Shown: piece after piece, positions 18,017 through 26,116 of the stretch
Numbering within the stretch: position 1 is the first letter of the stretch
Layout of the letters: each line of letters opens with the position of its first letter
From: Pseudoalteromonas xiamenensis
GTDB lineage: Bacteria > Pseudomonadota > Gammaproteobacteria > Enterobacterales > Alteromonadaceae
NCBI RefSeq assembly: GCF_030994125.1
Contig: NZ_CP099917.1
Span: 1,798,001-1,862,000 of the forward strand
Length of the DNA stretch: 64,000 bases
Direction of reading: 5' to 3'
Made by a program: the position numbers and the translations under genes
The notes under the pieces: generated by a model
The model's input: only the letters and a program-made list of their open reading frames with translations
Told to the model about the DNA's origin: nothing
Databases searched by the model: none

Positions 18017-18433
18017 ATGGCCATCACTCCACGCCAAAAACTGCTTGTGCAAGAAAGCTTCAAGTTGGTTGAACCCATTGCTGAGCAAGCTGCTGGGCTT
18101 TTTTATCAAACGTTGTTTACGTACGATCCAAGTTTGAAACCGCTCTTCAAATCCGATTTAAAAAGCCAAGGTAAAAAACTAATGATGACACTCAAAGTCG
18201 CAGTGAAAGGGCTAGATGATTTAGATGCGTTAGTCCCTGTATTGCAGCAACTTGCCGCTCGTCATGTGGACTATGGTGTCAAAGCATCTCATTTCACGCC
18301 AGTAGGCAATGCGCTACTTTATACTTTAAAACAAGGGCTTGGTGAAAAGTGGAATCCTGAACTTCGACAAGCTTGGGTCGATACATTTCGGGTCGTAGCA
18401 ACAGTAATGAAAGCCCATGCCTTTCCACATTAG
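18017..18433 (+). CDS. Single-domain globin (Vitreoscilla haemoglobin-like)
   Basis: 138-residue haem protein that probably binds oxygen or nitric oxide. Seen: the classic globin layout. It starts MAITPRQKLLVQESF, has AAGLFYQTLFTYDP in helices B-C and a proximal His in AARHVDYGVK, and ends WVDTFRVVATVMK. It matches the globin part of flavohaemoglobins and bacterial haemoglobins, without a reductase domain. An AGGAAAGGAC box precedes the ATG. It is transcribed alone; a role in oxygen or NO handling is by family analogy. Confidence 0.88.
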   Translation: MAITPRQKLLVQESFKLVEPIAEQAAGLFYQTLFTYDPSLKPLFKSDLKSQGKKLMMTLKVAVKGLDDLDALVPVLQQLAARHVDYGVKASHFTPVGNALLYTLKQGLGEKWNPELRQAWVDTFRVVATVMKAHAFPH

Positions 18434-18559
18434 TACACCGTAGGGTAATTCAAGACGAATATCGGCGTTCAATACTCGTCTACCACATCGAATACCCAAA
18501 CTAGGAGACTAAAATCATTACGTCGACGCGATAGCGTTTTATGTTACCGCTGCTGACGC

Positions 18560-18880
18560 TTAATCTTCAAATGGCGCGATAGTCAGTTCCAAACCGTCCA
18601 ATGCGTCGGTCATTTGAATTTGGCAAGACAAACGAGAATTTGTTTGCTGCGTTGAAAGTCCGGATAACAATTCCAACTCTTCTTCGTGTTTGTCAGACAA
18701 TTTATCTAACCAACCTTCTTTCACATAAACATGACAGGTTGCGCAAGAACGAATGCCTCCGCATACCCCTTCGATTTCCTCAAAGTCATTCTCGTTTAAC
18801 ACTTCCATTAAAATTTCGCCAACAGCAATTGGCACTTCGCTACGTTGACCCTCGGTGTCGGTGACGATGATATTTGGCAT
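18560..18880 (-). CDS. 2Fe-2S ferredoxin (adrenodoxin/putidaredoxin type)
   Basis: 106-residue electron carrier. Seen: the cluster-binding pattern in CGGIRSCATCHVYV (Cys-x5-Cys-x2-Cys) and a distant Cys in RLSCQIQM. This is the vertebrate/adrenodoxin-like pattern used by P450 and dioxygenase systems, and it is distinct from the isc fdx at 57585. It is divergent from the FAD-dependent reductase at 19046, which probably reduces it. No P450 or oxygenase partner is adjacent. Confidence 0.9.
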   Translation of the reverse strand: MPNIIVTDTEGQRSEVPIAVGEILMEVLNENDFEEIEGVCGGIRSCATCHVYVKEGWLDKLSDKHEEELELLSGLSTQQTNSRLSCQIQMTDALDGLELTIAPFED

Positions 18881-19045
18881 GCATTCTCCTTAACTAATTC
18901 GTGTTTCTTAAATCTCAATATCGACGTCCATACTACGGACGAGCCTAATCACTGTATAGATGTAAAATGTTTCAGGTTAATTTTTAATAAATAAAAATAT
19001 AACATTTGAGAAACATTTAAAGTCGCGCTTGAAATTAGGACACAT

Positions 19046-20284
19046 ATGAACTCTGAAACTTGCCTCATCATCGGTGCCGGTCAGGCCGCATCGCAACTTG
19101 CATTTAGCTTAAGAAAAGAAGGCTGGCTTGGCTCGATCACGTTGCTTGGCGCAGAGGCCGAAGCGCCATATCAAAAACCCGTTCTATCAAAAGAATTCTT
19201 ATTTAGCGAAAAAACAGCAGATGATATCGCGATAAAAAGTACTGGGGCGTATGAAAAAAAGGCCATTCACGTACATCGACACGCTACAGTCACCAAAATA
19301 GACAGAGCGACCAAACAGGTCACGTTATCAGATGGACAGCAGCTACATTACGACAAGCTCGCAATATGTACCGGAGCAACACCTAGGCATCTCACAATTG
19401 CAGGATACAACAAAGCAAACATCTTCTACCTAAACAGTTTTATTGATGCTCAGTCTTTACGTTCCACGATTGCAGTGCAGCAGCCAAAAAAAGCGGTGAT
19501 CGTCGGCGGTGGTTTTATTGGTCTTGAGATTGCCAGCAGTCTTCGCAAACTCGGTATAGATGTCACCTTGATTGAAACTGAAAGCCGTATTCTTGCGCGC
19601 GTTTCTGCACCTGAAATTTCTGCCTATTTCACCTCTTTGCATCAACAAGCGGGTGTAAACATTGTACTGAATACAAAAGTCACGGCATTTAAAGGCGGTG
19701 ATACCGTCTCGGGTGTGGAGTGCGACAACGGTACGCACTTTGATGCCGACCTTGTCCTCGTTGGGATTGGCGTAACGCCAAATAGCATGCTTGCTGAAGA
19801 CGCAAAACTTGATGTAAATAATGGCATTGTAGTCGATGCCAGAGGCTTAACAAGCGATCCGGATATTGTCGCTGCGGGCGATTGTACCGTTCAGTATCAC
19901 CCGCAAAGTGGTCGCCATCTTCGCATCGAATCGATTCAAAATGCGGTTTTTCAAGCAAAGAAAGCGGCAGCAACACTTTGCCAAAAAACGATACCAAATG
20001 AAGAAACGCCTTGGTTTTGGTCAGATCAATATCAAACAAAACTGCAGATTGCGGGTCTGAGTTTGCAATATACTCACACAATAAAACGAGGCACCAACGA
20101 TAAATTTTCACTGTGGTATTTTGATGGTGAAAAACTGCAAGCTGTTGATTGTATCAACAACCCAAAAGACTTCTTATTTGCGAAAAAAGCGCTTACCAAG
20201 CACCTTCCTCTTGATCAGAACAAGTTGAAAGCGCAAGATACGCCTCTTGAAGAGGCATGCCTAACTGAATTAGAACCCCTGTAA
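19046..20284 (+). CDS. FAD-dependent ferredoxin reductase (rubredoxin/putidaredoxin reductase type)
   Basis: 412-residue NAD(P)H-dependent flavoprotein. Seen: an N-terminal FAD-binding GAGQAASQLAF, a second dinucleotide motif VIVGGGFIGLEIAS near residue 154 for NAD(P)H, the VAAGDCTVQYHP FAD-contact strand, and a C-terminal reductase domain. The family transfers electrons from NADH to 2Fe-2S ferredoxins. The divergent ferredoxin gene 165 bp away is the obvious partner. The electron acceptor beyond the ferredoxin is not encoded nearby. Confidence 0.9.
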   Translation: MNSETCLIIGAGQAASQLAFSLRKEGWLGSITLLGAEAEAPYQKPVLSKEFLFSEKTADDIAIKSTGAYEKKAIHVHRHATVTKIDRATKQVTLSDGQQLHYDKLAICTGATPRHLTIAGYNKANIFYLNSFIDAQSLRSTIAVQQPKKAVIVGGGFIGLEIASSLRKLGIDVTLIETESRILARVSAPEISAYFTSLHQQAGVNIVLNTKVTAFKGGDTVSGVECDNGTHFDADLVLVGIGVTPNSMLAEDAKLDVNNGIVVDARGLTSDPDIVAAGDCTVQYHPQSGRHLRIESIQNAVFQAKKAAATLCQKTIPNEETPWFWSDQYQTKLQIAGLSLQYTHTIKRGTNDKFSLWYFDGEKLQAVDCINNPKDFLFAKKALTKHLPLDQNKLKAQDTPLEEACLTELEPL

Positions 20285-20333
20285 CTGGGCGGCATCTCTC
20301 TAATCAATTAAGGTATATTTGAAGGTAGGTGCA

Positions 20334-21146
20334 ATGAGTAATTCGGTTTTGGTATTTGATTCAGGTTCAGGTGGACTCACGGTCGCAGCCGAAATCAGAA
20401 AGAAAATGCCAAACGTACAGCTGAGTTACGTCTCTGACGGTGGTTTTTTTCCTTATGGAAAAAAACCACATGATTTACTCAAACAACGCATTTTAAATGT
20501 CGTTTCGGCCGCAAGTGAACTAACCCAACCGGACATCATCGTCATTGCCTGTAATACCGCAAGTACGATTGCGCTTGATTTACTCCGAGCTAAACTCAAT
20601 GTGCCGATTGTTGGAGTTGTACCGGCGATTAAGCCTGCTGCGGCGCTGACAAAAACAGGCGTAGTGATGGTACTTGGTACACATACCACGGTTAACTCTG
20701 CCTATGTAAAACAGCTCATCGCCGACTTTGCGACTGGCTGTAGAGTACTGATTGAAGACTCAGAAGCACTGGTCCTTGCCTCAGAACAAAAGCTCATATC
20801 AGATCCCTTTGATGCACAAAATGTAACCCAGGAAATGCAACGAATTTTTGCGCAAGATGCGGCATGTGAAACCGATGTATTAGTGCTTGCCTGTACGCAC
20901 TTTCCGTTATTGAATGACGAGATCAAACATGCCATCCCAAGTCATGTAAATGTCATTGATTCAGGATTGGCAATTGCCAACCGAGTAAACACATTGCTAA
21001 AAATGGAATGTAAACTCGACGAGAAGGCTAAAACCCGAGAGGTGACGTTTTACACTACCGGCGAACTGAACTCGAGTGAGGTCAAACAGCGCAATATTGA
21101 ATTGCTGCTTGACTGCTCACTGACTCAAAGACATTTATCAATTTGA
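20334..21146 (+). CDS. murI: Glutamate racemase
   Basis: Converts L- to D-glutamate for peptidoglycan synthesis. Seen: VFDSGSGGLTV with the first catalytic region, a catalytic Cys in IACNTAST near residue 74, a second catalytic Cys in LACTHFPLL, and SYVSDGGFFPYG. At 270 residues it has normal length. The ATG at 20334 with AAGGTAGGT upstream is preferred over an in-frame TTG at 20319. It converges with the LysR gene, overlapping by 9 bp. Confidence 0.94.
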   Translation: MSNSVLVFDSGSGGLTVAAEIRKKMPNVQLSYVSDGGFFPYGKKPHDLLKQRILNVVSAASELTQPDIIVIACNTASTIALDLLRAKLNVPIVGVVPAIKPAAALTKTGVVMVLGTHTTVNSAYVKQLIADFATGCRVLIEDSEALVLASEQKLISDPFDAQNVTQEMQRIFAQDAACETDVLVLACTHFPLLNDEIKHAIPSHVNVIDSGLAIANRVNTLLKMECKLDEKAKTREVTFYTTGELNSSEVKQRNIELLLDCSLTQRHLSI

Positions 21147-22034
21147 TGATTTTAGGTCGTTTTTCTTCTTAAACCACTGCTCAAAAAAGTCTAAAAAGTG
21201 CCGCAACGAAGTGGGCACGTGGTGCCGAGCTGGGTACATCGCATAGAGCGTTAATTTCGCTGTATTATGCTCTGATAAGATGGAAACAATTTCCCCATCG
21301 TCAATCGCTTTTTGACAGACAAAATCGGGGAAGAAGCCAATTCCATGACCCGCCCTGACCAAATCTAACATGAATATTGTGCTATTGGCTTTTAACGATC
21401 CATTGACTGCAACCCCCTGTCCAACGGGCCAGACATTCTTTTTTCTAAAGTAGCGATAGACAAAACAGTTATGCCGTTCTAAATCTTCAGGCAATAGTAT
21501 CGGCGCGTGCGCAGACAAATACTCAGGTGAAGCAACCACGTGATAGTTGAATTGCGTTAATTTTTTACCCACATAGTTTGAATCGAATGTCGCACTCGCG
21601 GCACGAAATCCGACATCAAATCCCTGTTCGATGAGATCAATTGATTCATCACTTAAAAAAACTTCGAGCTCAATATGCGGATACAAACGCATAAACTCGG
21701 TGAAAATGGGTGACAGTTCTGTCAAACCCAATGCCATCGGGAGGCTAATTTTTAGTTTTCCGGCTGGACGTTTTTGAATTAATTGAATGTCAGAATGGGC
21801 TTCTTCCACTTCGCGCAAAATGCTTTTACAACGCTTCAAGTAAATCATGCCAAGTGACGTGAGCTGCAAATGGCGTGTCGATCGGTGTAACAAACGCGCC
21901 CCAACATATTCTTCTAACTTACTTATTTCTTTGCTTATTTTAGATTTAGACAAGTTTGCTTCTTCCGCCACAGCGGTAAAACTGCCTAACTCTGATAGAC
22001 GGATAAAAATCTCCATCGCCCCTAATCTATCCAT
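21138..22034 (-). CDS. LysR family transcriptional regulator
   Basis: 298-residue regulator. Seen: an N-terminal winged HTH (MEIFIRLSELGSFTAVAEEA then SKISKEISKLEEYVGARLLH) and a C-terminal periplasmic-binding-like effector domain. It is divergent from the GST gene with 259 bp between. By the usual LysR arrangement it probably controls that gene and the downstream DsbA-like, LuxR-type and monohaem genes, perhaps through the inverted repeat at 22132-22148. The effector is unknown. Confidence 0.92.
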   Translation of the reverse strand: MDRLGAMEIFIRLSELGSFTAVAEEANLSKSKISKEISKLEEYVGARLLHRSTRHLQLTSLGMIYLKRCKSILREVEEAHSDIQLIQKRPAGKLKISLPMALGLTELSPIFTEFMRLYPHIELEVFLSDESIDLIEQGFDVGFRAASATFDSNYVGKKLTQFNYHVVASPEYLSAHAPILLPEDLERHNCFVYRYFRKKNVWPVGQGVAVNGSLKANSTIFMLDLVRAGHGIGFFPDFVCQKAIDDGEIVSILSEHNTAKLTLYAMYPARHHVPTSLRHFLDFFEQWFKKKNDLKSSN

Positions 22035-22131
22035 TGAACCACCTACCTAAATGAACAAATGAAGGCGTATCGTACACTAACGCCCCTTAAAAAAAACAAC
22101 ATTTAAATTACATTTTTACAATCATCCATAA

Positions 22132-22148
22132 ACAGGATTGTTTCCTGT
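22132..22148. promoter_or_regulatory. Inverted repeat in the lysR-gst divergent region, possible operator
   Basis: ACAGGA-TTGTT-TCCTGT is a perfect 6-base inverted repeat with a 5-base spacer, about 100 bp from the LysR start and 146 bp before the GST start. Its length and place suit a LysR binding site, but there is no experimental or comparative support in this window. Confidence 0.4.
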
Positions 22149-22293
22149 ACGTAAACGGTATGTTTGAAAAGCGACTGTTTATCGTCAATGCCGAACTGAT
22201 TAACCTTGTCACAACGTTGAGCATTAGGAGCTGAACGTTTGTGCTTAGGAGCTAGAAGGCCCTCTAAGCGATATCAATTTAAAAGGATCTATC

Positions 22294-22893
22294 ATGTATA
22301 CACTTTATTATATGACGGGCGCTTGTTCTCTAGCGACTCAAGTAGTACTTCGCGAGCTAGGCGTTGAATTCAAGCTAATCAACAAAGACTCTGTAGAAGA
22401 TTTCAAAGCTATCAACCCAGTTGGCGCGGTACCAGTACTTTTAGACAACGGCAAAAAGTACACTGAAGGCGCTGCAATTTTGCTACATCTTTTAGATAAG
22501 CACGCAAACAACCTATTCCCGGCGTCTGGTGATGCACGTGAAGAAGCAATTCAAAACCTACTTTTTGCTAATGCAACAATGCATCCTGCGTACAGCAAGC
22601 TATTCTTCATCGGTCAATCAATGACTGACACGGAAGTGAAACAAGCTGCTCTAGAAAGTGCTGCACAGTCAATCAACCAACTATGGAAAGTGGTTGAAGC
22701 TAAATTAGCAAACCAACCTTTCCTTGGCGGTAACCACTACTCTGCTGCAGATATTCTTTTAACCGTTTATCACTCATGGGGTCAGTACTTCCCAGTGGAT
22801 ATCGTTATTGGTGACAAAACTGCGAAGCTTATCGACACAGTTAGCAATCTACCTAGCTTCAAAGCTTCTCAAGAAGCTGAACAGCAAAACTAG
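22294..22893 (+). CDS. Glutathione S-transferase family protein
   Basis: 199-residue protein of the GST superfamily. Seen: a thioredoxin-like N-terminal domain (MYTLYYMTGACSLATQVVL) with a Cys in the GACS position as in beta-class bacterial GSTs, the cis-Pro region NPVGAVPVLL, TEGAAILLHLLD for glutathione contact, and an all-helical C-terminal domain. It is first in a plus-strand run with DsbA-like, LuxR-type and monohaem genes, divergent from the LysR regulator. The substrate is unknown. Confidence 0.93.
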   Translation: MYTLYYMTGACSLATQVVLRELGVEFKLINKDSVEDFKAINPVGAVPVLLDNGKKYTEGAAILLHLLDKHANNLFPASGDAREEAIQNLLFANATMHPAYSKLFFIGQSMTDTEVKQAALESAAQSINQLWKVVEAKLANQPFLGGNHYSAADILLTVYHSWGQYFPVDIVIGDKTAKLIDTVSNLPSFKASQEAEQQN

Positions 22894-22905
22894 CGTTAAC
22901 TCGAA

Positions 22906-22927
22906 GACGGGTGCATTCGCACCTGTC
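22906..22927 (+). other. Intercistronic stem-loop after gst
   Basis: GACGGGTGC-ATTC-GCACCTGTC forms a 9-bp stem with one G-T pair, 12 bp after the GST stop codon. There is no T-run, so it is more likely an mRNA-stability or partial-attenuation element between gst and the DsbA-like gene than a terminator. Confidence 0.4.
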
Positions 22928-22958
22928 CTCATTATTCACTGAATATAGGCCCAATTTT

Positions 22959-23597
22959 ATGAAAAATTTAAAAATTGAGTATGTTCACGACATCGATTGC
23001 TCATGGTGTCCGATCAACTACGCAAATTTAAAAACCGCAATTAAAGCGCTTAACGATGAAGTGAGCGTTGAGATTGAATTTCTTCCTTATGAAGTAAAAC
23101 CAAACTTCAAAGTGGAAGGTGAAAAAATCAGTACGCATCTCATGAAGCTAAATGGCTGGAATGAGCAACAGCATGCGGAATACAGAGAAAGTCTATTAAG
23201 AACCGCGGCTCAAGCTGGCGTCAAAATCGACTTTTCAAAACGCACGCATTACTACAATACCTCGCTTGGTCACCGCTTGGTGCATTTTGCAAGCCTGTCG
23301 AACAAACAAGCTGCAATGAATGAGCTATTGATTGAAGGGTACTTTGAAAAAGGCCTTAACCCAACAAAAGTAGAACAATTGTTGGCGCTAGCAGAGCGTC
23401 TAGATCTAGATCTAAGTGAAGCTAAACAAGCGCTTACTGCGCAGTTTCAAGAACCTGCTTTAGTTGAAAAGTACCAACGTGCAAGACAAATCACGACACG
23501 GGGTGTTCCGGCACTTCGTATTAACGGCAAACAAGTGGTTATCGGTACTCGACCACCTGAATATTTCATCGATTTACTTCGAAATATTGAGACCTAA
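22959..23597 (+). CDS. DsbA family oxidoreductase (FrnE/2-hydroxychromene-isomerase-like)
   Basis: 212-residue cytoplasmic thioredoxin-fold protein with a helical insertion. Seen: no signal peptide, a CSWCP active-site motif in YVHDIDCSWCPINY, a cis-Pro region TTRGVPALRINGKQVV and the typical C-terminal GTRPPEYF. The ATG at 22959 is the natural start; the frame opens 16 codons earlier without conservation. It follows gst by 65 bp, and the two may act together on thiol chemistry. FrnE-type enzymes often accompany polyketide or aromatic biosynthesis. Confidence 0.9.
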   Translation: MKNLKIEYVHDIDCSWCPINYANLKTAIKALNDEVSVEIEFLPYEVKPNFKVEGEKISTHLMKLNGWNEQQHAEYRESLLRTAAQAGVKIDFSKRTHYYNTSLGHRLVHFASLSNKQAAMNELLIEGYFEKGLNPTKVEQLLALAERLDLDLSEAKQALTAQFQEPALVEKYQRARQITTRGVPALRINGKQVVIGTRPPEYFIDLLRNIET

Positions 23598-23631
23598 GTG
23601 CTGAAATAAGCATATAAGGAAATTCGTCACC

Positions 23632-24366
23632 ATGGATATTAAAAAGTTCTCTAGTTTAGCAAAAAGAACAACATCTATCAGCTGTTTCGAAAGCATTCAT
23701 TTATTATGTGAAGAGTTTGCTAAATTAGCAAACATGAAGCAATTTATATTCACCATCGTTGAGAATAACTCATTATACTCATCAAAACTTAGAAATTTTT
23801 CAAACCTTTCTGATGAAGTAAAAAATGATATTAAATCGAGTAGCGAAGGTGAAAGTGCATTTATTAATTGCCAATTAGATAATTACACTCCACAACATTG
23901 GAATGCAACAAGTTCTAAGGGTGATTCTGATGTAAAAATGGTTGCAACGTTCTTCAGTAAATATGGTTTCTCTTGTGGGGTTAATATCCCAATAAAAGCA
24001 AAAAGTGGTGACTTAGCCTTTTTTAACTTGGTATGTGAAACACCTCTGGACGCCAATGAGTTGGATTCAATTCTCGTGTTTGCACATACCTTTTCCTCTT
24101 ATTTGTTCGCAAGTTATGTGCGAATAAAAGAAGAATGCGGCGCAGTAAGTAAACTCTCACCACGTGAAAACGACTGTTTATTTTGGGCATGCGAAGGAAA
24201 AACGGCATGGGAAATCTCCAAAATCATTGGTCTTTCACAACGCACTGTGACCTTTCATTTGATGAATATCATCTCAAAATTGCAAGCAAATAACAGACAG
24301 CACGCTGTCGCTCTCGCGATCATGAAAGGGATCGTGAAACCAACTTTTAGAAACGTACAAGTCTAG
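23632..24366 (+). CDS. LuxR family transcriptional regulator with autoinducer-binding-like domain
   Basis: 244-residue regulator. Seen: a C-terminal quorum-type HTH (LSPRENDCLFWACEGKTAWE, then SQRTVTFHLMNIISKLQANN) that closely follows LuxR/TraR proteins, and an N-terminal domain of about 160 residues of the autoinducer-binding size. The usual Trp/Tyr/Asp-Pro ligand contacts are only partly recognisable (NYTPQHW), so the ligand may not be an N-acyl-homoserine lactone. No luxI-type synthase gene is in the window, making this a LuxR solo. It lies 34 bp after the DsbA-like gene. Confidence 0.88.
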   Translation: MDIKKFSSLAKRTTSISCFESIHLLCEEFAKLANMKQFIFTIVENNSLYSSKLRNFSNLSDEVKNDIKSSSEGESAFINCQLDNYTPQHWNATSSKGDSDVKMVATFFSKYGFSCGVNIPIKAKSGDLAFFNLVCETPLDANELDSILVFAHTFSSYLFASYVRIKEECGAVSKLSPRENDCLFWACEGKTAWEISKIIGLSQRTVTFHLMNIISKLQANNRQHAVALAIMKGIVKPTFRNVQV

Positions 24367-24370
24367 AAGA

Positions 24371-24410
24371 CACAACACAACACAACACAACACAACACAA
24401 CACAACACAT
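24371..24410. repeat. Pentanucleotide tandem repeat (CACAA)7 plus a partial unit
   Basis: Seven perfect copies of CACAA followed by CACAT, lying between the LuxR-type gene stop and the AAGGA ribosome-binding site of the monohaem gene at 24422. Short-unit tandem repeats next to a ribosome-binding site are a classic site of slipped-strand copy-number change, which could alter transcript leader structure or promoter spacing. Confidence 0.95.
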
Positions 24411-24421
24411 AAGGAAATATA

Positions 24422-25570
24422 ATGAGAAGTTTAGTGGGAAGACTCCTATTAATAAATTTGATGTTATTTTCTCAGCTTTCGGCCGCAGAAAACATCGATA
24501 GGCCCAAGCACCGCCCTTGGAACGCAGAAAAACCTTGGTTGATCCCTCAAGATACAACCACAGCGATGAATAACCCTGATTACTACGCATGGCAGCTTTT
24601 TGTCGCATTGAACTGGCCGGCAGACACGTCGCGCTGTAAAGCCGACACCTATGCGCAACTTGGCGAAGCGGGATTAACCGTCTGGGAAAGCTGGCAATCA
24701 CGCGAAGAAACATTTTTAGACGGTGCTGCTGAACCGCAAACGTGGCGACAAGGCTGTAAACAAGGCGGCTTTACCTCTTTGCCTACTGGCGATTACAGTG
24801 TCTTTGCTGACGAAACTATTCGCCTCAATAAAGCCGCTTATGATTACATCCGAGACCACAAACTATACAGCCTTGACGAACAAGAACGTCTCGCTCGCGC
24901 TGGTGTCGAAAACGTTAATTTCCCGCTCGGGTCAATGACGGTAAAGGGCAACTGGGTGCGTATTACGGAAGCCGATAAACCAAATTACCACTGGCAAGAA
25001 ATTGAACGTGATGGTCATGTTGACCTTTATGGTTTATCCGGACTTCACATCGTTTCAAAAGACAGTCCAACGTGGTTTTGGGCAACCTTTGAGCACGTAG
25101 ACAACGAACGCCGCTGGGCGCAAACATACCCTACCGCCTTTGTCGGTTGGTTAACACAATCTGTTGACCATGCAGCTTGTCCATCCGATAACTTGGCATG
25201 CAACGAGATCCCTAGTGGCTTTGGACTTGAAGATACGCGCTGGGCAAACTACCGATTACGTGGCACACAAGTCGATTGGTCGACAAATCGAGGGGTTCCA
25301 ACTGTACTGGCCAACTCACAACTTGAAGCGTTTATGGACTTGGAAACCAGTTCTTGTATTACTTGCCATGCGTTGGCAGTAAAGGGTGAAGAAGGCGCTC
25401 CAAAACCGATTGGCTTTTTACTAGAGGAAGTCAATATTCACGGCAAAAAGCTAGGCTACGTTGGTCCACCAAATCCACAACTCTTTTTTGATGGTAATGG
25501 CGAGGCTATTCCTTACCTAGGATTGGATTACGTTTGGGCGCTGCGTAAAGCGAAGCGTGAGCAACCGTAA
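24422..25570 (+). CDS. Secreted monohaem (CxxCH) protein of unknown function
   Basis: 382-residue exported protein. Seen: a signal peptide (LLLINLMLFSQLSAAEN) and a single haem c attachment motif CITCH near residue 314 in SSCITCHALAV. A large N-terminal domain rich in Trp and Tyr precedes it (YYAWQLFVALNWPAD, PTWFWATFEHVDNERRW). Four further cysteines could form disulphides. The domain resembles uncharacterised cytochrome-c-like proteins; I do not recognise a named enzyme. Its start follows a tandem repeat that may vary in length. It is last in the plus-strand run after the LuxR-type gene. Confidence 0.75.
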   Translation: MRSLVGRLLLINLMLFSQLSAAENIDRPKHRPWNAEKPWLIPQDTTTAMNNPDYYAWQLFVALNWPADTSRCKADTYAQLGEAGLTVWESWQSREETFLDGAAEPQTWRQGCKQGGFTSLPTGDYSVFADETIRLNKAAYDYIRDHKLYSLDEQERLARAGVENVNFPLGSMTVKGNWVRITEADKPNYHWQEIERDGHVDLYGLSGLHIVSKDSPTWFWATFEHVDNERRWAQTYPTAFVGWLTQSVDHAACPSDNLACNEIPSGFGLEDTRWANYRLRGTQVDWSTNRGVPTVLANSQLEAFMDLETSSCITCHALAVKGEEGAPKPIGFLLEEVNIHGKKLGYVGPPNPQLFFDGNGEAIPYLGLDYVWALRKAKREQP

Positions 25571-26051
25571 TTAGCGCTCAATAGAAGGTTGTTGGTTCGT
25601 TGTAAAAACGTGTGGTACCAACCCCTTAAATGCTCGCTCAGTTTAATTGTACAGACATTCGATTTCCGCAGCCGCTCACTGCAAATTGCACGCTTCATCA
25701 CCACACCCGTTTAATTCAAAACCACCATACACTTTCCGCCTCAACCTCTGACCCCATATTTCAAAAGACTCAGGGATAAACATCGAGTCCACTGAAGACA
25801 GAAATAAACGCAACACCTTAATCAGTTCAACGGTGATCTCAACAAGAACGACTATTGGCATACCCTTTAACCGTTAAGCTTTAATAGTGGCTTTAGCCGT
25901 TCTCACGTACAACATGCGGTTTCGGAACACGCGAGAATAAAAGGCAAGTAACCCAATATTTGTAGGAGAATAATGATGTATCGATTCGAGTCTGGCGAGT
26001 GTGATCGTGCTCATGAATAGAGCTCACTGAGCCCCGAGACCTGCACGCAAA
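25571..26051. other. Intergenic region with one possible mini-ORF
   Basis: About 480 bp between the monohaem gene and the terminator of the biosynthetic operon. It has no convincing gene. A 61-codon minus-strand open frame (25676-25861) shows no domain or ribosome-binding site. At 25973-26020 a 15-codon ORF (MMYRFESGECDRAHE) follows a good GTAGGAGAAT ribosome-binding site. It could be a leaderless remnant or a tiny gene. Confidence 0.4.
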
Positions 26052-26088
26052 CAAAAACGGCTGGTTACTTCAACGTACCCAGCCGTGC
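26052..26088 (-). terminator. Rho-independent terminator of the biosynthetic/transport operon
   Basis: On the minus strand the hairpin CGGCTGGGTAC...GTAACCAGCCG, with a loop of about 6 bases, is followed by TTTTTGTTTG. It sits 30 bp after the TauE/SafE-type gene and ends the long minus-strand run starting near 36868. Confidence 0.85.
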
Positions 26089-26116
26089 GATGTGAAAATA
26101 GTGAACGTGAATTAGG

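Noticed and set aside
17699..18109. 136-codon minus-strand open frame overlapping the globin gene
   Set aside because: It overlaps the 5' end of the well-supported globin gene, crosses a strong intrinsic terminator on its own strand, and shows no recognisable domain.
24371..24410. Possible CRISPR or direct-repeat array
   Set aside because: The unit is only 5 bases with no spacers. It is a simple-sequence repeat.
25676..25861. 61-codon minus-strand open frame after the monohaem gene
   Set aside because: No ribosome-binding site or family resemblance. The region looks non-coding.
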